Positions 53,958 through 63,675 are shown, counted from the stretch's first letter. The stretch: 64,000 nt of DNA from Heyndrickxia coagulans 36D1 (GCF_000169195.2 NC_016023.1:806001-870000), one strand, 5' to 3'. The notes: generated from the sequence alone by a model not told the origin. Numbers and translations are program-made.

Positions 53958-54095
53958 TCAATCCAATTCAAATAATTTATCCTGTCTCGGCAGATTGCCT
54001 GCATCCGGATCACCGTTCGGATTTCCATCCGTCACATCAAAAACGAGCACAAAATCATAGCGTTTGTTTGGATCAATAATTGAATTTATGTTCAT
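53958..54095 (-). pseudogene. cas7: cas7 (csd2, type I-C) N-terminal fragment
   Basis: ATG 54095 with GGGGGAG upstream opens a 45-codon frame containing [20 protein letters not shown] followed by AGNLPR, the hallmark N-terminus of Cas7 of type I-C. After LPRQD the sequence turns unrelated and stops at 53958, so about 240 residues are deleted. It begins 3 bp after the cas8c stop, the normal order in type I-C operons. Cas7 would form the crRNA-binding backbone of Cascade; this fragment cannot. Confidence 0.88.
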
Positions 54096-54098
54096 GTA

Positions 54099-55270
54099 TT
54101 ACTCCCCCTCAACAACGGTTTTATTTAAATCACTTACATTGGCAGCATCAGCAGGCATATTTTCTTTTTTCTTGTATATATCTTGTCTTTCATGATAGTA
54201 GCCTAGCGCAAACTCAGCCTGTCCTTGCAAATCAAGGACAGCTGGGAATTCTTTCAATTGGCCGGTTATTAATTGAATCCTTTGCTGATAACGAACTTCA
54301 TATCCTTTGTTTTCTTTACTAATTTTACTTAAATGCCATTTGCTATTTCTCATTAAAAGCCCGAAAATTGTCCTTGGAGTAGATGAAGCTGCCGCATAGA
54401 ACCTTGAAGCAATCGTTTCGTTTCCCTTTACTGCTTCGTATGGTACCGCTTCCAATACCGCAAACAACCTGCCGCACAAGTAAGCCGGCGTGACTCTGGC
54501 TTGATCCAAATCCACTGTCCACTCCTCCTTTTTTTGACTAATCAACCAGCTTTTTATTGCTGCTGCATGTATCCATGCCATACCGCCTCTTGCCTGAATT
54601 CTTTTTACCATTTTTGCTATAATCCGCCCGGAGAGCCTTTTCCCGTAAATGGCCCAGTTCATCCAGTCCTGAACATCTTCCTTCTGCATTTCCTTTCTGC
54701 CGTCATGGTACATGCACGCCGCCAATGAATAAATGCTGGCCGGTTTTGGCGCTCCCACAATTTGTTGTGCATCAAAAAATTGCCGGATTTGGTTTTTCAC
54801 CTTCCATACAGGCGGCTCTTCATAGTCGCGGACAACCATTCTGGCCTTGTTTGCTGAAAGTGCTAAAATACATATACGATCTAAAGAACCGTGATTTTCG
54901 GCCCGTTTGAACGGCGATGATAGAATTCTCCGGACTGCAACAGGATCCGGGTCGGATAGAAATGTAAACATGCTGGTCGTTTCCGGATCGTTTTGCCTTT
55001 CCAATATCTGCACGATCTTTTGAACAAGTTCATTGCGTGTGGCCTCACAGCATTCTTTCAATAAAAATTCATATATGCAAGGTGGCATTCCGCTGCTCTT
55101 TTTGCATTGGCGAGATTTTTAGGCAAATTGAATACATACCCCGCCTTGTCAGTAAGCAAAATAGGCGACACACCCGATGCACGGCTGCGATTCGGGATAA
55201 CACGCTGTTCCCCCCGATCAGACTGAATAAATTCAAAGATGATTAAAAATTTCAAAGCATCTGTACTCAC
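54099..55270 (-). pseudogene. cas8c: cas8c (csd1, type I-C), frameshifted and internally deleted
   Basis: The long part, 54099-55088, carries the C-terminal half of Csd1: LALSANKARMVVRDYEEPP, DWMNWAIYGKRLSGRI, TPAYLCGRLFAVLEAV, RFYAAASSTPRTIF and FALGYYHERQDIYKK. Upstream, in another frame (55058-55270), lies a piece of the N-terminal half with SGVSPILLTDKAGYVFNLPK and RAAECHLAY. The two frames meet around 55070, and the start of the gene is missing. The central ~190 residues, which normally hold a zinc-finger-like region, are also absent. No cas3, cas5, cas4, cas1, cas2 or array is nearby. A non-functional relic of the large Cascade subunit. Confidence 0.85.
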
Positions 55271-55419
55271 CTTCTATCTTCGTTTGTTTTCCGCACGCCT
55301 TCCCTGCATCCCTTGTTCAGCTCAATAAATGCAGGCAGAAAAAATGATTAACCATTCTTTTCGCAAACCAAACTATAGTATAATCTAATAGTATGTGAAA
55401 AAAATGAGGGGGAAGTTTG

Positions 55420-58400
55420 ATGAAGAAAGTAACAAGGTCTTTACTGGTGGCTGGTTCTACGCTCGCTTTGCTGGCTGGTTCTTTTGCCCCATCTTTAGCT
55501 GTGCCATTCGCACTTGCTGATACACCTTCAGACACTGCGGCGGCCTACAGCAACGGGACAGATACGGGCGCTTTTAAATTGCCTGCCTTAATCAGTAAAG
55601 TATCCACTGTAACAGATGATACCATCCGCGGTATTGATTTAACACCCTATCAAGCAGAACTGGCCGCCGGGGTAAAATACAAAGACTTTAATGGCCGCTC
55701 GCTCGATGAAGAAGGCTTTATGAATCTATTAAAAGATTCCGGCGCCAATTATGTCAATCTTAAAGTTGCCGTGAATCCTGCAAATGATGAAGGCAAATCA
55801 TACGGCGGCGGGAACCCGACGCTCGAAAACGCCGTTAAAACTGCACAGGCAGCCAAGTCAGCAGGATTGAAAGTCAATATTAATTTCTTATTCTCAGATT
55901 TTTACACAAGCAAAAATAACCAGAAACTTCCCAAAGGATGGGCAACGGATAACTTAAAAGATACGGCTGTTCGCTATATAAGCGAATCCTTGAACAAATT
56001 AAAAAGCAACAATGTAACACCTGATATGGTTACAGTCGGAAGCAACATGGCCCAAAATTTTTTGAGCCAGGACATGGCAACCGGCAACGATATTTTGGCG
56101 GCTGTAACGAAAGAAATCCGGTCATTTGACAGTAGCATCCAAATTGCATTGGCCTATGCCGGGCCTGGTTCAAACTGGTTTACAACCATTGCGAACAACC
56201 TAAAAAGTGCAAATGTGGATTATGATATTTTGGGTGCCAATGTATATGCGGCATGGGATGCAATTTCTGATATCAAAGGGGCCATGGAAGCGGCAAAACA
56301 AGCCGGCAAAAAATTCGCAGTATTAAGTGTCAGCTATCCCTTTACGGACCAGGATTCAGACGGGGAAAGCAACGGGTCAACAGCTTCCGACATTCTGAAA
56401 AATGGAATTGGCGAAGTCAGCCCCCAAGGCCAGGCAACTTATCTGCACAATCTTTACAGCGCAATCACGGCAGATGGAAATAACACTGCTGGCTGCGGTG
56501 CATTTTACGACAATGCTGTGTGGATTGCAGTGGAAGCCGGCAATAGTGGCACCCACTGGCAGCACAATAAAGACGCAGCTGAAAAATACGGGACAGGCTG
56601 GGCAACAACGGCGGCAGCCGGATATGTTGATGGCGCCGATCAATGGGCAGGCGCGAGTTCAGTGGATAACCAGGCATTATTTGATGACTTGGGCAATCCG
56701 CTCCAATCGCTCACAGCTTTTAAGCAGTTATTAACCGGTACAGATGATGGCAGCAGTGATAACACGAGTGGCAATACAGGCACAACGGCCCCTGCTCCAC
56801 AATCAGACCCGTTTGAAACCGGGACGGACACCGGCTTAAAAGCACAGACTGTTACAATTAACAAGTTAACAAATATGTCCTCCGATACGATTCGCGGGGT
56901 GGATATCTCATCTTATGAAGCGCTGAAAGAAGCCGGCGTAAAATATTACGACTTTAGCGGCAATCAGGAAAGCCTCTTAAAAATTCTCCATGATAACGGC
57001 GTGAACTATATCAGATTACGGATTTGGAACGATCCAAAAAGTTCAACTGGCGCAATTTACGGCGGCGGGCAGTCTGACGTTGAACACGAACTGGCGATTG
57101 CCAAGGAAGCTGCCCAATACGGGATGAAAATCTTGCTGGACTTTCACTACTCGGATTTCTGGGCAGACCCGGCGCAGCAAATTTTGCCGAAAGCATGGCG
57201 GGGGCACAGTGACGCCCAGTTACAGAAAGATGTTTACGGTTTTACAAGCGGCACCATTAAAAAATTCCAGAACGCAGGCGCGGATGTTGGGATGGTGCAG
57301 GTCGGCAATGAGATCACCAACGGCATGATGGGCGTAACGACGAACCGTGACGCAGGAGAATCATACACCGGCATTTGGAATAATAAAACAAAATCAGCCC
57401 GGGTTGACAGTTATATCAAATCCGGCATCAAAGCTATTCGCGATACTGTACCGAACGCTTTAGTCACTTTACACATTGAAACACCGGATGTGCAAAAGTA
57501 TACAGACATTATGAATGCATGGAAACGTGATGGTGTCGACTATGATGTGCTTGGATCGTCATACTATCCATACTGGTCTGTAACGGCAAAAGCCAACACA
57601 CCAGAAACCTTAACGAAGGTGGAAAAACTGGCCGCCAGCTACGGCAAACTGTTTGCCGTGATGGAAACAGCTTGGGTAAACAGCTTGAAAGATGCTGACG
57701 GGACACCAAATTCAATCGGCGAAGAGCAAAGCAATTGGCAAAACATAAATGCTTTCCCGGTAGGCCCACAAGGCCAGGTAGACGCACTGACAAGTTTATA
57801 CAGTACACTGATGAGCCAGCAAAACGGCCTCGGGGCATTCTACTGGGAGCCGGCCTGGATTCCGGTTTACGCTGGCTGGGATAATTGGAAGGCGAATAAA
57901 GATGCTGCTGAAAAATACGGGACAGGCTGGGCCAGCTCAGGTGCTGTCGGTTATTTCCCAGACAGCAAAATGTATTACAACGGCAATCCTGCCTGGGGCG
58001 GTACATCTTGGGATAACCAGGGGCTATTTGATGACCGCGGCTATGCTTTGCAGTCACTGAAGTTTTATAGGGATGCTGTCAACGATGTATCCAGACAAAC
58101 CACAGTAATCAAGTATGTAGATGCGAAAACGGGTGAACCGATTACACCAAATACAATTGTTAGAACAACTGTCGGCAACACCGCAAAAGTGTCTTTACCA
58201 AAAGTAAATCACTATACCCCGTCTTCAAAATCGTACAGCTACAGCTTGAAGGCTAATACTGCCGGCGTGAAAATGGTGACTGTAAAATATGAGCTAACCA
58301 GCAAACAAGGGAATGCCATAAATTATGGCAAGTACGTGACAGTAACAAACAGCAAATATGCTGTATACCAGAACTTTAACTGGAAAAAGAAAAATGTCAA

Positions 58401-58992
58401 AGCTGCCAATAAAACCTACCTTGCCAAGTATGCCTATCATCATACAAATGGCTCAACTTATCTTTCACTTTATGATGCCAAAGGAAAGTGGGCCGGATAT
58501 ATCAACGCGCATGCTGTAAAAACCGGACAAGGTAAGCAAGGTGCCGGAATTCCTTACAGCAAGTATGTCACAGTGACAAACGGCAAATATGCTGTATACC
58601 AGAACTTTAACTGGAAAAAGAAAAATGTCAAAGTTGCCAATAAAACCTACCTTGCCAAATATGCCTATCATCATACAAATGGCTCAACTTATCTTTCACT
58701 TTATGATGCCAAAGGAAAGTGGGCCGGATATATCAACGCGCATGCTGTAAAAACCGGACAAGGTAAGCAAGGTGCCGGAATTCCTTACAGCAAGTATGTC
58801 ACAGTGACAAACGGCAAATATGCTGTATACCAGAACTTTAACTGGAAAAAGAAAAATGTCAAAGCTGCCAATAAAACCTACCTTGCCAAGTATGCCTATT
58901 ATCACAGCAATGGCCTCACCTATCTTTCCCTGTACGATGGCAAAGGGAAATGGGTTGGTTACATCAACGCAAAAGCGGTGAAAGCAAAATAA
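55420..58992 (+). CDS. Secreted double-GH53 arabinogalactan endo-beta-1,4-galactanase with wall-binding repeats
   Basis: 1190 residues. Signal peptide (about 1-35). First GH53 domain (about 65-445) lacks both catalytic Glu: position 209 is Asn in VTVGSNM and position 303 is Ser in FAVLSVSYP. The second (about 487-890) is intact: Glu631 in VQVGNEITNG and Glu749 in VMETAWV. Next comes a MucBP-like domain (about 900-965, IKYVDAKTGEPI) and three 77-residue GW/SH3-like repeats to the end. It cuts beta-1,4-galactan outside the cell; the dead domain may bind substrate and the repeats hold it to the wall. ATG 55420 with GAGGGGG. Oligosaccharides produced would suit the GH42 enzyme at 19060. Confidence 0.9.
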   Translation: MKKVTRSLLVAGSTLALLAGSFAPSLAVPFALADTPSDTAAAYSNGTDTGAFKLPALISKVSTVTDDTIRGIDLTPYQAELAAGVKYKDFNGRSLDEEGFMNLLKDSGANYVNLKVAVNPANDEGKSYGGGNPTLENAVKTAQAAKSAGLKVNINFLFSDFYTSKNNQKLPKGWATDNLKDTAVRYISESLNKLKSNNVTPDMVTVGSNMAQNFLSQDMATGNDILAAVTKEIRSFDSSIQIALAYAGPGSNWFTTIANNLKSANVDYDILGANVYAAWDAISDIKGAMEAAKQAGKKFAVLSVSYPFTDQDSDGESNGSTASDILKNGIGEVSPQGQATYLHNLYSAITADGNNTAGCGAFYDNAVWIAVEAGNSGTHWQHNKDAAEKYGTGWATTAAAGYVDGADQWAGASSVDNQALFDDLGNPLQSLTAFKQLLTGTDDGSSDNTSGNTGTTAPAPQSDPFETGTDTGLKAQTVTINKLTNMSSDTIRGVDISSYEALKEAGVKYYDFSGNQESLLKILHDNGVNYIRLRIWNDPKSSTGAIYGGGQSDVEHELAIAKEAAQYGMKILLDFHYSDFWADPAQQILPKAWRGHSDAQLQKDVYGFTSGTIKKFQNAGADVGMVQVGNEITNGMMGVTTNRDAGESYTGIWNNKTKSARVDSYIKSGIKAIRDTVPNALVTLHIETPDVQKYTDIMNAWKRDGVDYDVLGSSYYPYWSVTAKANTPETLTKVEKLAASYGKLFAVMETAWVNSLKDADGTPNSIGEEQSNWQNINAFPVGPQGQVDALTSLYSTLMSQQNGLGAFYWEPAWIPVYAGWDNWKANKDAAEKYGTGWASSGAVGYFPDSKMYYNGNPAWGGTSWDNQGLFDDRGYALQSLKFYRDAVNDVSRQTTVIKYVDAKTGEPITPNTIVRTTVGNTAKVSLPKVNHYTPSSKSYSYSLKANTAGVKMVTVKYELTSKQGNAINYGKYVTVTNSKYAVYQNFNWKKKNVKAANKTYLAKYAYHHTNGSTYLSLYDAKGKWAGYINAHAVKTGQGKQGAGIPYSKYVTVTNGKYAVYQNFNWKKKNVKVANKTYLAKYAYHHTNGSTYLSLYDAKGKWAGYINAHAVKTGQGKQGAGIPYSKYVTVTNGKYAVYQNFNWKKKNVKAANKTYLAKYAYYHSNGLTYLSLYDGKGKWVGYINAKAVKAK
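58330..58986 (+). repeat. Three tandem 231 bp repeats (wall-binding modules)
   Basis: Units start at 58330, 58561 and 58792. The first two are nearly identical at DNA level and the third diverges toward its end. They encode the 77-residue GW-like modules and are open to expansion or loss by recombination. Confidence 0.9.
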
Positions 58993-59002
58993 TCATGATA
59001 GG

Positions 59003-59057
59003 AATAAGGGCGTGCCTAAAAGCCGGTCACTCGGCCGGGGCATGCCCTTATTTTTTT
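59003..59057 (+). terminator. Terminator of the galactanase gene
   Basis: AATAAGGGCGTGCC pairs with GGCATGCCCTTATT; an inner AAAGCCGG/CCGG stem and seven T follow. Confidence 0.85.
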
Positions 59058-59222
59058 CACATTCCAGTACTTTACCAATCCTCCTTCTTTGCAGATCGTA
59101 AAAGTTAATGGGACACATAGATTCCCGTGTACTCTTTATTATAAAAGTTGGGCAGTACAAACCCTATTTGGATATAGCTATACGCCCAATCGGCATCCCG
59201 ATAGATCCTCCCCCCCTGCTGC

Positions 59223-59435
59223 CTACTCAAATAGTTCATCCGCCAATTTTTCGATTTGGGCTTTTCGTTCCTTTGTTTGTTGCCTGTCAATGCGCAGTGT
59301 TCCATCTTCGACGACGAGAACGTCTCCGGCTTTGACACCGGATGGGAGCTTACTTAGACGGATATCCACAGTCGTCCGGTCCTCTTTTTCACAAACAGCA
59401 AATTCCCCTTCGATCCGATCTACAATATATTTCAT
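59223..59435 (-). CDS. DUF3006 domain protein
   Basis: 70 residues: MKYIVDRIEGEFAVCE, then KLPSGVKAGDVLVVEDG, typical of DUF3006. Function unknown; often encoded beside ComEC-like MBL proteins as here (12-15 bp gap). Start ATG 59435 with GGAGG; a TTG at 59438 is an alternative. Confidence 0.85.
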   Translation of the reverse strand: MKYIVDRIEGEFAVCEKEDRTTVDIRLSKLPSGVKAGDVLVVEDGTLRIDRQQTKERKAQIEKLADELFE

Positions 59436-59450
59436 CAAAAATGGCCTCCT

Positions 59451-60782
59451 TTATTGCGGGGTAAAAGAAGTATGGGTGGTATATGTTTTCCCTTTTACAA
59501 CAGCTTTTATATCAATCCGCACCTCATAACCAGGAGCCGCTCTGCTGATTCGAACCGAAAGCGGCGTCCCTACCGTTCCCCGATAGACGGTGTCTTTGCT
59601 TTTATAATGAAAAGTGGCCTGATACGTTGCGCCTGTCAAACCTGTAACCATTAAATTGATTTTACTATACTGCTGCGGCGTTGGATCATCAAGCTTCGCC
59701 TGTAATGTCCCGTTAGAAGTGGCTTGCTGGGATGGCTGCTTTACTGGCGGAGCAGCCTTGCCGGAAGCCGTTGCATTTCCCGCTTCCGAAGACGAATGAT
59801 TCGGCGTTAAAGACGGAACCGGCTGGAATTCAATAGACTTCCCATCGGTCACCGCTAAAATGGTTTTCATTTCGTCTGTCCGGAAAATTTGAATATGATT
59901 CGACTTTAAACGATTGATCACCTCGTCATTTGGAAGCCCGTACGAATTCACCTTCGCTACCGAAATAATCGCGTACTTCGGTTTTACGGCGTCCAAAAAC
60001 GCCTGACTTGTAGCAGTCTTTGAACCGTGATGCCCCACTTTTAATACTTGGGATGAAAGATCTTGGTGCGTTGCAATCATATCTTCTTCAGAACGGATAG
60101 GGGCATCTCCCGTGAATAGAAAAGTGCCTTTCTCCCCATAGGAAAGTTTTACAACAGCCGACCAGTCATTCATCTCTTCGTGATAATCTTTTACAGGACC
60201 GACAAACTTCATCGATGCCCCCCGCAACCCAAGATCAACATTCGCTTTTGCCTGCTTGATTTTAAGTCTGCTATTTTTCACAGCCAGCAAAAAATCTTCA
60301 TAGGTTCTGGTTGTATTCACGACCCGCGGCGCATATACATTTTTTACTTTTAAGTTTTCCAGAACCGTATCCAGGCCCCCGATATGATCGGCATCCGGAT
60401 GGGTGGCAATCACATCATCCAATTGGCTGACATGCAGCTGGCGAAGATACCGGACAACATCATCACCTTTGTCATTATTCCCACCATCAATTAACACATT
60501 TTCTCCTTTTGGTGTTTGGATGAGCATGCTATCCCCTTGCCCGACATCAAAAAAATAAACCTTTAGTTTTCCTTTTGGAAGTGATGCGGTACTTTTATGA
60601 TTGCTGTCTGTTTTGTTAACGGTTTTACTGTCGGCCTTACTCTCTGATTTTGCCGCACTTATATGCTGCACTTGCTTTTCTTTTACTGGCTGGCTGTTAG
60701 TGGATTGGGTTTGGCCGCAACCACTGCAAAAAAGCATTAAGAATAGTAGTAGAAACCATGCGCCTGTTCGGTTCATTTTCAA
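59451..60782 (-). CDS. ComEC-like MBL hydrolase, lipoprotein
   Basis: 443 residues. Lipoprotein signal peptide with FCSGC (Cys about 22), low-complexity Lys/Ser linker (about 25-70), MBL domain (about 72-320: DVGQGDSMLIQTP, THPDADHIGG with the HxDxDH motif, KVGHHGSKTAT), then a linker and a C-terminal beta domain (about 350-443). It resembles the extracellular part of competence protein ComEC, thought to degrade one DNA strand, and related secreted nucleases or phosphodiesterases. Start TTG 60782 suits the AAGGGG site; ATG 60776 is the alternative. Followed by the DUF3006 gene. Confidence 0.88.
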   Translation of the reverse strand: MKMNRTGAWFLLLFLMLFCSGCGQTQSTNSQPVKEKQVQHISAAKSESKADSKTVNKTDSNHKSTASLPKGKLKVYFFDVGQGDSMLIQTPKGENVLIDGGNNDKGDDVVRYLRQLHVSQLDDVIATHPDADHIGGLDTVLENLKVKNVYAPRVVNTTRTYEDFLLAVKNSRLKIKQAKANVDLGLRGASMKFVGPVKDYHEEMNDWSAVVKLSYGEKGTFLFTGDAPIRSEEDMIATHQDLSSQVLKVGHHGSKTATSQAFLDAVKPKYAIISVAKVNSYGLPNDEVINRLKSNHIQIFRTDEMKTILAVTDGKSIEFQPVPSLTPNHSSSEAGNATASGKAAPPVKQPSQQATSNGTLQAKLDDPTPQQYSKINLMVTGLTGATYQATFHYKSKDTVYRGTVGTPLSVRISRAAPGYEVRIDIKAVVKGKTYTTHTSFTPQ

Positions 60783-61064
60783 TTTTTATTCCCCTTCTTT
60801 TCATATGGACTCAAATGGTGAAAACTGGAATCCCGTTCAAAGTGGCAAAGACATCATTAGTTTACCATACACGATCCGCTTCGGAGAGAAGCCCGGATAA
60901 AAAACCAAATTCAAATTTGATAAGGAATTTGGTTACTTTTATCGTATCTATAATGTAAGGGTTTCATGAAATGTAAAAAACCTTGCACTTGGGGGCTTTT
61001 TCATGTACAAAAAACTTTATGGCTGGACGGAAATGAATCAGAAACTGGATTGGAGGGAAATGGC

Positions 61065-61582
61065 ATGCCAAACTCCCGGAAGCAGCCCAAATTGAAAATT
61101 TCCAAGACAAAAGGCGAATGGTTTTGGGACATAATTGGCTATTTATTTTTCTTTGGTTCGATTATTTTTCTGGTTAGCGTTTGGGGAAACTTCCAGAAAA
61201 AGTTCCCGGACATTATGATGCCTCCGGTAAAGTCGATCGTTGGGGATCAAAATGGGAACTTTTGATTTTACCCGGCGTGGGGGCAATCCTTGCGCTATTG
61301 ATGCAGGTTTTGGAAAAATTCCCTCATATTTATAATTATCCTGATCGATTAAATGAATCAAATGCAAAACAATTTTATGTGCATAGCCGGAAACTGCTAA
61401 ATCAATTGAAAAATATTTGTCTGATTTTCTTTGCTTTAATCTTATTGGAATCCATTGTGATTGCAATGGGATGGGGAAACGGGTTTGGTAAATGGTTTTT
61501 ACCTATCGTAATCATTGGCATGGGAATTCCAATTGCATCAGGAATCGTGACGCAAAAAAATAAAATAACAACAATACGATAA
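61065..61582 (+). pseudogene. DUF1648 membrane protein gene with a frameshift
   Basis: ATG 61065 (GGAGGG 7 bases before) starts a basic N-terminus and a first helix, WDIIGYLFFFGSIIFLVSVW. The frame then changes at the GGGGAAAC stretch near 61187. The continuation, PGHYDASGKVDRWGSKWELL and three more helices, lies in the +1-shifted frame to TAA 61582. One extra A would restore VWGKLPEKVPGHYDASG, the DUF1648 signature. Either a true single-base loss or a sequencing slip. DUF1648 proteins are of uncertain function, some linked to immunity to peptides such as SdpC. Confidence 0.8.
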
Positions 61583-61654
61583 AGGAAGGATGAACGCTGA
61601 AAAAGTTTCACCACTCAAACCAATATAAAGCAAAAAATACGAATAAACGGCGCT

Positions 61655-62262
61655 GTTCCTTAACATAGAACCCGTCTACGTTAAGAAAGCGAGAAAATTC
61701 GGCGTCCTTCCTTTACATAGAGCATGTCTACGTTAAGAAAGTGAGAAAATTCGGCGTCCCTCCCTTACTTAGACCGCATCTACGTTAAGAAAACAAGAAA
61801 ATTCGATGACCTTTCTTAACATAGAGCACGCCTATGTTAAGAAAGTAGGAAAAATCGGCGTCCTTCCTTTACTTAGAGCATGTCTACGTTAAAAAAGAAA
61901 GAAAAATCAGCGTCCTTCCTTTACATAGACCATGTCTATGTTAAGAAAGCAGGAAAAATTGGTGACCTTTCTTAACATAGAGCACGCCTACGTTAAGAAA
62001 GTGAGAAAATTCGACGCCCTTCCTTTACATAGACCGCATCTACGTTAAGAAAGCAAGAAAATTCGATGACCTTTCTTAACATAGAGCACGCCTATGTTAA
62101 GAAAGCAGAAAAAATCGGCGTCCTTCCTTTACATAGGGCCGTCTACGTTAAGAAAGCGGGAAAAATCGACGCCCTTCCTTTACTTAGAGCACGCCTATGT
62201 TAAGAAGGCAGAAAAATTCGGTGACCTTCCTTTACATAGAGCACGCCTACGTTAAGAAAGCA
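61655..62262. repeat. Tandem array of 12 hairpins, about 52 bp each
   Basis: Each unit has a ~35 bp palindrome, best CTTAACATAG-N7-CTATGTTAAG extended by CTTT/AAAG, then about 17 bp of the type GAGAAAATTCGGCG. Twelve palindromes lie at roughly 49-53 bp steps from 61655 to 62262. Arms vary (CTTTACATAG, CTTACTTAG) and the loops fall into a few types (agcacgc, gcatgt, ccgcat). No coding potential. Both palindrome and linker are conserved, unlike CRISPR. Confidence 0.9.
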
Positions 62263-62332
62263 GGAAAAAATGACGGTAATCCCTAACATTTTTATATAAT
62301 ATAAATAACAGCATGTTGAAGGAGCATCATAA

Positions 62333-62689
62333 ATGAAAACAAGAGAGGACGCTATCCATTACTGTTTAAAACTGGAAAACACGTATGAAGATTACCCCTT
62401 TAAAGATAAGAATTGGACATTAATGCGCCACAAAAAAAATAAAAAAGTCTTTGCCTGGATTTTTGAAAGAAACGGCCATATTTGGATCAATGTGAAAGGT
62501 GAAAACGGCTGGCTGGACTTTTATCGCCGGAAATACCACGCTGTTGTTCCGGCATACCATCTGAACAAAGAACATTGGAATTCCGTTATTCTTGACGGCA
62601 CCGTCCCGGAGGAAGAAATCTGTGATATGATAAGGCAAAGCTATCACTTAACGAAGAAAAAAGGAATTCAGTCAAATAGGGGCCGGTAA
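62333..62689 (+). CDS. MmcQ/YjbR family DNA-binding protein
   Basis: 118 residues: TREDAIHYCLKLENTYEDYPFKDKNWTLMRH, then KKVFAWIFERNGHIWINVK and the C-terminal DGTVPEEEICDMIRQSYHL, the CyaY-like YjbR fold. DNA binding is a family label with little direct proof. RBS GAAGGAG. Two bases before the nitronate monooxygenase gene, so cotranscribed. The hairpin array lies directly upstream. Confidence 0.88.
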   Translation: MKTREDAIHYCLKLENTYEDYPFKDKNWTLMRHKKNKKVFAWIFERNGHIWINVKGENGWLDFYRRKYHAVVPAYHLNKEHWNSVILDGTVPEEEICDMIRQSYHLTKKKGIQSNRGR

Positions 62690-62691
62690 AA

Positions 62692-63675
62692 ATGAGAACT
62701 CGCATTACGGAGATATTAAAAATAAAATACCCCATTATCCAAGGAGGCCTTGCTTATCTCGGATATGCGGAATTAGCTGCTGCTGTTTCCAATGCGGGCG
62801 GCCTGGGGCAAATCACTGCCGCGACGCTGCGAACACCTGAAAAACTTCGCAATGCAATTCACAAAGTACGAAAATTAACCGGGAAGCCCTTCGGTGTAAA
62901 CTTTGCAATCGCAAGGTATAACGGCCGGTACGAGGAGTTGCTTGAAGTGGCCATTGAAGAAAAGGTTCCAGCCATTTCCATCAGTGGCGGTAACCCGCAA
63001 CCGGTCTTCGAAAGGATAAAAGGAGAAAACATTCGTACACTTGTCCTTGTGGCTGGAACAAGACAAGCACAAAAAGCTGAACAATTGGGTGCAGACGCAG
63101 TGATCGCCGTCGGGCAGGAAGGCGGGGGCCATTTAGGCCGGGACGACATTGGCGGCATGTTGCTCATTCCCCGGGTTGCAGACGAAGTATCCATTCCTGT
63201 AATCGCCGGCGGGGGCATTGGCGACGGACGTGGATTATTGGCTGCCCTTTCTCTTGGCGCAGAAGGAATTCAAATGGGGACCCGTTTTATTGCCACCAAA
63301 GAATGTATTCATGCACACGAGAAATATAAGCAGGCCATCGTGCATGCAAAAGAAACGGATACAGTAGTGATTAAGAGAACATTAGGGGCACCGGGCCGGG
63401 TCTTGAAAAACCGCTTTGCCTTGAATATTATGGAACGTGAACAGGAAGGGGCATCCTACGAAGACCTGAAAGAGATGATTAGCGGTAGCGCAAATTGCAA
63501 CTATATTTATGACGGGAATGAAGAAAAAGGTTATGCTTGGGCCGGACAGGTCGTCGGCCTTATTCATACGATTCCGACAGTGCAGGAATTGTTTGACGAG
63601 ATGATGCATACTGCAGAAAAAGGGTTATCCCGATTAGATCATATTATGAAAGAACAAACCCATAGATCATCGTGA
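62692..63675 (+). CDS. Nitronate monooxygenase (FMN enzyme)
   Basis: 327 residues, TIM-barrel FMN protein: KYPIIQGGLAYLG at the N-terminus, ISISGGNPQP, the AGGGIGDGRGLLAALSLGAEGIQMGTRF phosphate-binding region (about 177-204). Oxidises alkyl nitronates such as propionate 3-nitronate. FabK (enoyl-ACP reductase) and 2-oxo acid-like relatives share the fold and are the main alternative. Cotranscribed with the MmcQ/YjbR gene. Confidence 0.88.
   Translation: MRTRITEILKIKYPIIQGGLAYLGYAELAAAVSNAGGLGQITAATLRTPEKLRNAIHKVRKLTGKPFGVNFAIARYNGRYEELLEVAIEEKVPAISISGGNPQPVFERIKGENIRTLVLVAGTRQAQKAEQLGADAVIAVGQEGGGHLGRDDIGGMLLIPRVADEVSIPVIAGGGIGDGRGLLAALSLGAEGIQMGTRFIATKECIHAHEKYKQAIVHAKETDTVVIKRTLGAPGRVLKNRFALNIMEREQEGASYEDLKEMISGSANCNYIYDGNEEKGYAWAGQVVGLIHTIPTVQELFDEMMHTAEKGLSRLDHIMKEQTHRSS

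Noticed and set aside
54099-55088. Intact gene of about 330 residues
   Set aside because: It is only the C-terminal part of Cas8c with an internal deletion; the N-terminal part is in another frame upstream.
61655-62262. CRISPR array
   Set aside because: Repeats are regularly spaced, but the 17 bp between palindromes are conserved and too short to be spacers; palindromes vary between units.
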